Assembly (NCBI GenBank): GCA_017311315.1 | Contig: CM029664.1 | Location: 23,082,302 to 23,146,301, forward strand | Direction of reading: 5' to 3' | Origin: Dendrocalamus latiflorus | Lineage: Eukaryota; Streptophyta; Magnoliopsida; Poales; Poaceae | DNA: 64,000 nucleotides | In this document: one piece after another, positions 55,476 to 64,000 of the stretch | Position numbering within the stretch: the first letter of the stretch is position 1 | Layout: each line of letters opens with the position of its first letter | The notes under the pieces: generated by a model | What the model saw: the letters and a program-made list of their open reading frames with translations, nothing else | Databases searched by the model: none | Told to the model about the DNA's origin: nothing | Translations under genes and position numbers: made by a program

Positions 55476-58400
55476 TTAAGCATAGTACCGCCGTAGCCTG
55501 TCTGCATTCCATGTGTGGCGGAGCGTCTGTCCTTCCAGTGTTGCGAGGCGATAGGCTCCCCGCTGCAGAGCTGCCGCGACGATGTAAGGGCCTTCCCACT
55601 TGGATTCCAGCTTGCCGACCATCTCCGCGTGGAGTGCCATTTTGAGGACGAGGTCTCTAGGTTGAAATTCTCATGAGTACACAGTGCGATCGCGCGCGTG
55701 CCATTTGACGCGCGTACTTTGCGACGTGATGGGTTGCGCTTACTCACTCTCCATCGAGGAGGTCTAGGGACAATTGACGCTCTTCCTCTGGCACCCGGAC
55801 GAGGACCCTACTTGAGCCGGCCTTGATTTCTTCAGGCGTCACGACCTCATCGACGAAGAGAAGCTTGAATGGTGTGAACCCCGTCGGACGGGTCACCGTT
55901 GTTCGGAGAGACCAGAGTACGCTGTGGAGCTCGGCCAGCCACTTGCCCTTTGGGAGCCCGACGAGGCGCTTCTTGACCCCGACGGAAATGGCACCGTTCG
56001 CTCGCTTGATCGCCCCGTTAGACTGCGGGTGCTCGATTGAGGCGAACCGCAGTGTGATGCCCATACTGTCGCATAACTCTTTGAACGGAGCAGAGTCAAA
56101 TTGCAGGCCGTTGTCGACGGTGAGCTCCCTAGGCGCCCCGAAGCGGCATATGATGTTCTGCCAAAGAAAACGCTGCATGGCCGCCAAGGTAATCTTAGCT
56201 AGAGCCACAGCCTCTGGCCACCTGGAGAAATATTCCAAGGTGACTACTACAAATCGCAGGTCTCCTGGGGCCCGAGGGAGTGGTCCCACAACGTCGATGC
56301 CCCACCGTGCTAGTGGCCATACTGGGGGAATGGGGTTGAGGCTCGTCGGGGGTCTGCGAATGACCTGTCCCATCCACTGGTAGCCTTGACACCGGCGCAC
56401 GAGGTCTTGGGCATCGGCAACGGCAGTTGGCCAGTAGAAGCCTTGCCTAAATGCTTTGCCGACTAGCGACCTCGGCGCAAGGTGCGAGCCACAGAGTCCT
56501 GCGTGAATTTCCGCGAGGAGGTTCCTCCCCTTCTCGCGCGAAAGGCATCATAAGAGCGGGGCGCAGACTCCTTGTTTGTAGAGCACACCGTCAAGCACCC
56601 GAAATGACCTGGCGCGATGCTATAGGCGTCGGAGCTCTAAAGGGTCGTCTGGCTCCGAGATTCCCTGCAAGAAGCCGAAGATGGGCTCCCGCCAGTCACC
56701 CTGCTGGGTGATCTGGTGGACGAGGGCCGCATCGCGGTTGTCCTACGCGATGGCCGCCGCTGATAGGACCTCGTAGAATGCTCCCTCGGGAGTTGGGAGC
56801 TGTTGGCTGGCGGCCTTAGCAAGGACGTCGGCTTGCTCGTTATCCGCCCGAGGAATGGCCTTGACCATGACACCCAGGAAGTGTCGCTCCCTTGCTCTTA
56901 TGGCTGCCAGGTACTTGGCCAATTCAGGGTCCTTGGCTTGGTACGACTTGTCCATGTGGCCCGCCACCAGTCGTGAGTCAGTGCAGACGAGAACTCGCCA
57001 CGCGCCAAGAGCTTTGAGCTTCGCGAGGCCAAAGAGTAGCGCCTCGTACTCGGCCGTGTTGTTGGTGGCGGGGAATGCAAGACACGCTGAGTACAACAGG
57101 CGGTGCCCCTCGGGCGTGGTAACCACTACGCCCACGCCTGCGCCGGAAACGTTGTAGGCTCTGTCAGCGTTGAGCATCGACACCGGGTCCTCTGGCTGCT
57201 GGGCGGGCTGGGCCGGCGGGGTCCACTCCACGAGGAAGTCCGCGAGGACTTGGGACTTGATCGCTGTTCGCGAGGCATACGTTAAGGAGAACGGCGTGAG
57301 CTCGGCCGCCCACTTGCAATGCGCCCTGTGGACTCCTTATTGTGCAACATTTCCGCCAGGGGAAACGAGGACGGCATCGTGATTGGGTGAGCCAGGAAAT
57401 AGTGTCGGAGCTTCCTTGAGGCCATGACCAGCGCGTATGCCAACTTCTCGAGCTCCGTATACCGCATCTTGGCGCCCTGAAGGGCTTCAGAGACAAAGTA
57501 CACGGGGCGCTGAAGAGCGCCCTCTTCAAGGACAAGGATGGCGCTGACCGCTGTCGCTGAGGCGACGAGGTAGAGCAGGAGGGGAGCCTCTGGCGTCGGG
57601 GCGACCAAAGTGGGGAGGCTTGCGAGGTGCCTCTTTAGGTCATCGAATGCCTTCGCACAGTCATTATCCCAATGAAACCCATCACAGTCGCAAAGGGTCT
57701 TGAAAATGGCAAGCCCCGCTCCGCTGCCCTGGACAGGAAGTGGCTCAATGCAGCCATATGGCCAGCAAGCCTCTGGACCTCCCTTGTCGTCTTGGGTGGC
57801 TCCAAGACGAGGATGCCGTCGACTTTGTCTGGGTTTGCCTGGATGCCGCGTCCAGACACAAGGAAGCCCAAGAGCTTGCCTGCTTGCACACCGAAGACAC
57901 ACTTGTCCGGGTTGAGCTTGTTGCCCGCCTTCCTGAGGTTGTCGAAGGTTTCTTGGAGATCCTGACCGTGGGAGGCGAGTTGTCTAGTTTTGACAACTAC
58001 ATCATCGACATAAGCCTCCACGTTCCTCCCAAGTTGAGAGGCCAGCGCTAGCGCGATGAGGCGGGTGAAGGTTGCCCCCGCGCTCTTCAAACCGAAGGGC
58101 ATCCTAACAAAGCAGTATGTCCCAATCGGCGTGATGAAGTTGGTCTTATCCTCGTTCCCTTTTGCCATGTAAAGTAGGCATCTAAGAAGCTCATGAGCTC
58201 ACACCCCGCGGTGGCATCGACTAGCTGGTCTATGCGCGGCAAGGGGTAGTCGTCCTTCGGGCATGCCTTGTTGAGGGCGGTGAAATCGATGCACATACGC
58301 CAGGCGCCGCTGGCCTTTTTCACCATCACCTGGTTGGCAAGCCAATCCGGGTGTTGGACCTCGCGAATGACTCTGGCCTGGAGAAGCTTTGCCACCTCCA

Positions 58401-59412
58401 CCTTGGCCGCTTGCTGCCGGTCAATGGACATACGCCGAAGCCTCTGCTTGACCGGCTTGGCATCCGGGCAGACCGCTAGGCTGTGCTCGATGAGGACGCG
58501 GTCTACGCCATTAATGTCCTCCGGGGACCACGCGTAGACATCCGTGTTGCTCCAGAGAACCCAGAGCAAGTCCTGCTCCACCTCCGGGGGAAGGCCTTCA
58601 CCGATGGACACGAATTGACCTTCGGCCTGGAGAGGTATCCTCTTGACCCCGCCCTCCACCGGGGCTTAGGCGTCCACCCCGGAGCGAACGGCGTGTCTGC
58701 CTTTAGTTTGTCGGTGAGAGCGTGTACCTTGCGGTGCAGGCTTCGGGCACCAGCCTCCACGCGCGCGGGCGAGATCTTGGTCGCCGAAGATGGTGATGAC
58801 ACCCCGCGGGCCCGGAAGCTTCATACACAAGAAGCCATGGTGCGGGACTGCCCCGAAGGAGTTGATGATAGGGCGGCCTAGTATGGCGTTGTACGGGTGC
58901 GGGATGTCCACAACGTCGAAGACAACGTCCTCACTCCTGGCGTTATCGCTCTGACAAAAGGAGACTCGGAGACATACCTAACCCAAGGCCTTCCGCGGCT
59001 GGCCCCCGAAACCTTGTAGTGGGGTCCCCGATGGTCTCAAACTACTCCGAGGGATCCCCATGCCGTCAAGGGCCTCCACAAATAGAATGTTCGCGGAGCT
59101 ACCCCATCGATGAGGACACGCCTGACGTCGCAGCCTGCAATGTCGGCCTGGATGACCAGGGGATCTTGGTGGGGGAACTCCACGCCCTAGGCGTCGGCCA
59201 GCGTGAAGGTGATTTCGTGGTGTGCTATTCCCGGAGGCGGTTGCGCCGAGGAAGCCCCCGGCGAGGATCCTCCGGAGATGATGCTGATGATTTGGCGTTG
59301 GGCCCTGTCTGGGGGTCTAGCTCCTTGCTGCTGCCGCACGTGGGCCACCACGGGGAGCGGCGTTTCCGAGGTCCTGCTCCGCGCGCGGTCTTTTGTTGTG
59401 GGCCCTCTCGCG
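55476..59412 (-). pseudogene. Tat-lineage gypsy pol polyprotein (PR-RT-RH-aRNH-INT), decayed
   Basis: Minus-strand order: gag/PR linker (RQIISIISGG), then protease with ADIAGCDVRRVLIDG (about 59140-59085) whose active loop is disrupted by a one-base loss. Next come PYNAILGRP (58890) and RT (58659 onward; LPRIDQLVDATAGCELMSFL), where a deletion removes the usual segment after LDAY. RT resumes as MPFGLKSAGATFTR with YVDDVVVKT. RNase H 1 follows (57600-57430), then the second RNase H (YNVSGAGVGVVVTTPEGHRL, TNNTAEYEALLFGL; 57150-56850). Integrase (56530-55744) has GIDVVGPLP and TVDNGLQFD, but the catalytic Glu region reads NGAIKRANG. The C-terminal domain DLVLKMALHAEMVGKLESKW ends at TAA 55476-55478. 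Stops occur at 59187 and 58978. Not functional. Confidence 0.93.
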
Positions 59413-59757
59413 TGTAACATCCCAGAAATTGAATTTGAAAATGTGAAGCTTTTTCAATTAAATTGGTAATATATTTTGTTTGAATTTGGATTTTATGGTG
59501 TTTTTCTGGAATTTGGTAAAAATAAATATTTCAAGAAAGGAACAAACATGTTCAAACAATAGAGAATTAAAATTTAAAATACGAATCTGAAAAGATGATC
59601 CAGTATAAGAAGAGAGAAACCTGAGTTAAAAATATAAAAGTTTCATTTTGAAAATAATAGTATAAAAGGGCAACAAAAATAAAAATATAAATTGTATACA
59701 AAATGAATATGCAAATAATATATAAAAATGGAAATAAATAACAGTATAAATAAATAC

Positions 59758-59818
59758 TATATATATATGTGTATATGTATATATATATATACTTGTATAC
59801 ATATACATATGTATATAT
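59758..59818. repeat. TATATG/TATATA-rich microsatellite in the LTR
   Basis: Imperfect TATATATGTGTATATGTATA-type run followed by a TACATATACATATG palindromic stretch. Confidence 0.8.
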
Positions 59819-59849
59819 TACACTAAATAAAAAAAAAAGAAAAATCGGA

Positions 59850-60890
59850 GGGAGCCAGGCCGGCCGAAGCGGCCCAGCTCCACCCCTCTCCTCACTGCCG
59901 CGCGGCCCGACCCAACCCTCTCTCTTTCTCCCCGTTCCTCTCCTGCGCGACCCGACCGCGACGCCAGCCTCCTCCTCCCTTCTCTCCTCCCTCCCCTATT
60001 CTCCCGACCGCTCTCTTCTTCTTCCTCCTCCCTGTTCTTCCGACGCGCCACTTCCCCGGCCGCGCCGCTCTGCCGCACGGGCCCCGCACCTCCGCTCCCT
60101 GCCCGTGGACCTACGCCCCCGCCCGCGTCCTCTCCTCTGCCGCGCGGGACCGCCCTAGCTCGGCCGCGCGTCGTCTCTTCCCTCCCTCCGCCGTGGTCCA
60201 GTTAGCACCGCCCCAGGTAAGCTCGGCCTTGCCCCGGTTTTACCTCGCCCAGTTGCCACCCGTGCTCGCCGCCTATAAAGAGCCGAGCTCCCCCTTCCCA
60301 CTCCTCCTCCTTTCCCCGCCCGAGCTTGCGCCGGCCGTCGCCATTTCCGCCGCCGCCTCCACCACGGTCGACCCCGGGCCGATTGCGCGCTGTGGGAGCA
60401 GCACCTCATCACCCTGAAGCCCTTCCCACCGTCGGCCGAAGCTCTCCGCCGCCCCAGCCTCTCCGCCACGGTGACCTCCTCGCGCCGCCCATGGCCATCG
60501 TCGCCGGCCCTCTCCGGCACCTCCCCGACTCCAAGAGTCGCACGGTAAGCTTTCCTCCGCCTCTCTCCCGCTCGTGCGCGCGCTATCCCCTTCCCTCTCC
60601 TTCCCGGTCGCCAGAGCCCCGTTTCCCCTCCATCGCCGACCGCCTAGCACCGCCACCGGTCCACCTTGGCGCCACCCCGGCCGAAGTTGCCGCCTCCCCG
60701 AGCTCCCTCATCACCGGAGGAATCCATTTGGCCGGTCGCCGTCGCCTCCCCGGCCACTCCTCGCCGGCAACACCGTACGGCTCCGCCGCCACTCCCGCTC
60801 CCCTGTTTCTTCCTCCTCTCCTCTGCGCTAGCCGAACAGAACACCCCATGCCTCTTCTGGTGTGCATGACAAGTGGGCCCAGCTAACTAG
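59850..60890. other. GC-rich core of the family Y LTR
   Basis: C-rich plus strand with many Pro/Ser/Arg frames in all phases. It corresponds to 23010-24060 of the solo LTR. It probably holds the transcription start region of the element, and no host gene is supported. Confidence 0.6.
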
Positions 60891-63800
60891 TGGCTTAACT
60901 CCTCACCCTTTTGGCTCAATGGTAACTTCATATACATGCATACATTAAAAGTAAGCTATGAATGATAATAAGGATAAGAGTGTATATATATAAATTTATT
61001 CATGCAACTAAATTGAAACTTAACAATTGGCTAATGTATTTATATGTCAATCAATATTAATAAGCTAGTCCTCATATACAAGATTAATCCAAATGAACTT
61101 ATGCCAAGAACTCCTTCTCTTATTATTATCAAAAAGTTAACATAAAGATAATAAAATAGTAATAATGTTAATAACAAAGAATGTCATGGCTAAAAGATCT
61201 TGGTTATAAAGCATAAGAAATTCCCCAGCTCATTTTGTCTAAACCCAAGATAAATAAAACCTTGGCAACAAAAGTAATTAATAAACTATTTTGAATAAAT
61301 GTATCATCAACTATAACAATTTTATCGAACGAATTTGAAGTCACCCTGCTTAACGAGTTTAACCCTTAGGAATCAATTGCACGCCACATGAAATATCAAA
61401 TGTGGTCTAAATATCCCTAAAAAGTCATAGCATCTATTTTTAGTAAAACACAATCGTTGATCTTATCGAATAAAGTTATTAATCAAGCAGAATAACTGAC
61501 TTTAGAATGTGCAGTTACAATCTCAGAAAAATATTGTCACATGAAATATCAGAGTTACACCAAGTATTTAAAATTATACTCATCTCATGTAAAGCCCCCA
61601 TCCGAGCATCACAAAGCCATGTCCCTCTTCACTAGCTTCGCTACACTCTTTTATCTGTCCATAAGTCCTGCTTGACTCATGGAACTTCCTTGATAAATAT
61701 AAATTAATAACGAAAAAGTCACCAAGTAAAAAGGTCGAGTCTCGCCTTTTCCCAATCGGCTACGCAGATAATTCCTGAAGGTGCATTTTCACTTTTGATC
61801 CCTTGATCTTCTAAAATTTTCCCTCACGGTAAAGCTATTCAGACAACACAAGCTCTCACTCAAATCCAGCTACGGCTGTGCTTGCGACGCATTAATTCGA
61901 ATCGTCTCCTTATTCTCAAATCGTATTAAATTTAAAATCCAAAATTAATTGGGTATTTAAAGTGTTTGGATTTATTTGGGTCCTTTGAGTTATTTGTTTT
62001 TATTGGAATTCAGTGCTTAGCGCGTAATTAGAAACTGGAGTCCGGAGGAATCAAGGATCAAGCGAGGCCGAGATCGAAGTAAAGAAAAAGACTCAAGCCT
62101 CAAGATCGACAAATAAGAAAGCTTTGAGTGAGCTCAAGACCGCGGTAAACCGCGCCAGGCGAGTCAATACGTACCTTGATCATGTTGATCCTATGTTTTC
62201 TGCAAATTACCTTGTTTTAAATTATCAAATTGCATGCTGTTAATTTATATGCAAATACATGCTTAATTTAATATTCTAGTTACGTGCCCATTGTTTACTT
62301 TGAATAATATCACCCCTCCTTTGGAATATCTGAATATGTGAACCTTGTCGCCCTAGCAAAAATATAATAGTAACATTTCGAAAATAAGTCCTAAATTATA
62401 TGCCATGCTTAGCATTGAGTAGGAACCCGGGGCAAGAAATTGTCCCAAGCATCACTTTTACTCATGAGAAATTGATTCGGGCAGTCATGGTGGGAATGAC
62501 TGATATATGTTGGTATGATTACTTTATGTCCCCAAAAACCCCAACATGCTTAAATATCTGGGCGGACTAGTTCGAGTGTGTGAATATGTGGTGCAGTGGA
62601 AGCACAAAGTGTGTTATTGGTAGACCGCCCAGATAACCCTAAGGACCGAATCTTGTCATGTCACCCGTGTAAAACAGTACAACCACAAGTCTGTAAAGTA
62701 CAACTTGGCTAAGTAGATTTATCGAAAACTCTGGACTCATCTCACTAATAGGGGGAGAGAAGTAATTATGCAGGGGCAAGGGAAGGCCTAAAGGGACACC
62801 GAGTGGAGGGTGAAGTTTCTCAGTCGTGCTAGCGCAGAGGGGAGTGGAGCCCGTACGCTAGTAGCTGTGGGGAACATCCCGTGCAACATATGGGACCCAC
62901 CGCAAGTGGGCAGTCTCCCATAGGGGTGAGATGACAAAAGGGTCTAGATACTTTGAAAAGTCACTGTGATGGTCTGCTCAACCACATGACTAAGGAATCG
63001 TGTGGGGCATTACTAATCTTATAACCTAAAATATGGGTAGAATAATCAGGGTTGTAAGAAAAGGAGATAGATGTTTTAGTATATGCATAAAGGTATTGGT
63101 GGATTCAGGTCGATTATGATAAGAAAATGCTAGTGTGGGTTGTGGTAGAAATAAATTAGTGGGGCTTAGCTGAATAGATAGGCTAGATAAATGATCAAAT
63201 TGAATTTTCAGGAATTTGGGAAAATAATACAAGCATTGGAGTACAATTTTTGATTAGTGATATTCTTGGTGGATATATAATAATGAATCGATCTTGAAGA
63301 ATTAGAGAATGCAAAGTTAAATTGTTGGATTGCTATTGATTAATATACATTCTTAGAAGATATTGGCGATAATGGGAATTAATAGAAATTGATCAACTAC
63401 TCGAAGGAGAAATTGAATCTCTGAGAAAATTAGAGAATTCATAACATTTAGTGGATTCTAATCTTGGTAAATTGAATTTTCAGTGAAGATACACTTGTGG
63501 ATTAGCTAGTGATAGATAATGGAAAACGTGATAGAATGTTGGATTATGATTGTGAATAAATGATGAAAAGGATTGAATACGAATAATATCGGTGGATGTG
63601 GAAGTAGTTATGAAAGATAATTATTAGAGTTCAGAAGGAGCTGATGAATAGTAATGACAGGATTGGACTATTAGTAATGCAAAATACAAAGTATAATCGG
63701 TGGATTAAACAAACGATGATACTTGCTGCTTGGAGTTTTAGACAGCAGTCAATAAAGAAAGTGCATTTTTGGGGATTAAGTCAATTTTTGGCCATTGTAG

Positions 63801-64000
63801 AATAGGGTTAGGTAACAGTAATAACACTTTGATTATATAAGAGTAATAATGCTGCTAAAAGCGATTTTTGGAAAATAAAATAACCCGAGCCTCTCCTTGT
63901 TAAGCCATGCATACTATTTACTTGCATTCTGTGTATTGGCTCGCGGAGCACGGGGTCGGAGTGCTCACGCTCGCTTTTGCGACAAAATTCAGAATCAAGA

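Larger units (their letters stand above)
50820..59412 (-). mobile_element. Ty3/gypsy retrotransposon, Tat lineage, truncated at both ends in view
   Basis: Minus-strand pol (59412-55476) has PR, RT, RNase H, a second archaeal-type RNase H and integrase. Tandem repeats (55370-54384) follow, then a plus-strand antisense gene (about 51480-54183) with a Transposase_28-like domain. Pol plus a downstream antisense ORF and 3' tandem repeats is the known layout of grass Tat elements such as Grande and RIRE2. The gag end is cut by the family Y LTR at 59413. No LTR was recognised at the left, where the element fades out near 50820. Confidence 0.85.
59413..64000 (+). mobile_element. LTR of family Y, second copy, cut by the window end
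   Basis: Starts TGTAACATCCCAGAAATTG at 59413 and follows the solo LTR at 22557 in order: AATGTGAAGCTTTTTCAATT, the GC-rich core (59850-60850), the GCGAGTCAATAC block (62160), GAACCTTGTCGCCCTAGCAA (62341), AAGACCGCCCAGAT-type text (62620), GTGATGGTCTGCTCAACCAC (62968) and GAGCACGGGGTCGGAGTGCT (63945). It is at least 1.1 kb longer than the solo LTR up to the same point, mainly in 60900-62150 and 63010-63880. About 380 bp should remain beyond the window. Whether it is solo or the 5' LTR of a full element cannot be seen. Confidence 0.9.

Overview
The window is a stretch of plant nuclear DNA, almost certainly from a grass (Poaceae). It is built mainly of nested and decayed transposable elements. 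The evidence is the type of elements present: RICESLEEPER-like and BED-finger hAT transposases, an En/Spm CACTA element with TNP2 and Transposase_24 proteins, a MULE, multi-kilobase TGTAAC...CA LTRs, a Tat-lineage Ty3/gypsy element with an antisense extra ORF, and GC-rich TE coding sequence. I cannot name a species from sequence alone. No tRNA, rRNA, CRISPR or intact host gene was seen. The only host-derived sequences I recognise are a CC-NB-LRR-type resistance gene in two broken copies and two fragments of a phosphoenolpyruvate carboxylase kinase (PPCK) gene.

Layout, left to right. 1-2960: MULE transposase (minus strand, two in-frame stops, runs off the left edge) with a probable leader exon. 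3089-4182: GC-rich hairpin cluster and a Transposase_24-type pseudogene. 4521-5115: an ATACAT microsatellite and a copia reverse-transcriptase scrap. 5120-10034: CACTA element with a decayed TNP2 transposase, subterminal AACCGTCTGTGATA-type hairpin repeats and one recognisable end (CACTACTACAG). 10930-15323: pieces of an LTR family (called X here), including a clean 3,255-bp solo LTR with AATTG target duplications.

16930-27190: a large inverted pair of related LTR-like sequences meeting head-on around a tRNA-Asp-type primer binding site near 21.95 kb. The left arm carries a 2,215-bp hAT element with an 8-bp target duplication. The right arm carries a 3,772-bp solo LTR (family Y) with TCCGG duplications. 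27440-32585: two hAT transposase pseudogenes of different families and a tandem repeat. 32600-39232: a decayed Ty1/copia element whose 5' LTR has been cut and fused to a family X LTR fragment.

39926-50220: a local duplication. Each copy has a PPCK fragment downstream of an NB-LRR gene, both on the minus strand, with a family X LTR fragment between the copies. The first NB-LRR copy keeps only part of the NB-ARC domain. The second is open from kinase-2 to the C terminus except for a 1,082-bp DNA transposon that interrupts the LRR exon. Neither copy has a visible P-loop or coiled-coil exon here. 50820-59412: a Tat-lineage gypsy element (minus-strand pol, plus-strand antisense ORF, two tandem-repeat arrays between them), cut at 59413 by a second family Y LTR that runs off the right edge.

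The best targets for a second look are: the inverted LTR pair with its single PBS; the NB-LRR/PPCK duplication with templated filler at a deletion junction; the transposon whose mutated target duplication supplies the NB-LRR stop codon; and the Tat element's spliced antisense gene with its adjacent satellite-like arrays. None of these is shown to be a new biological system. They are well-supported structural observations in repeat-rich DNA.
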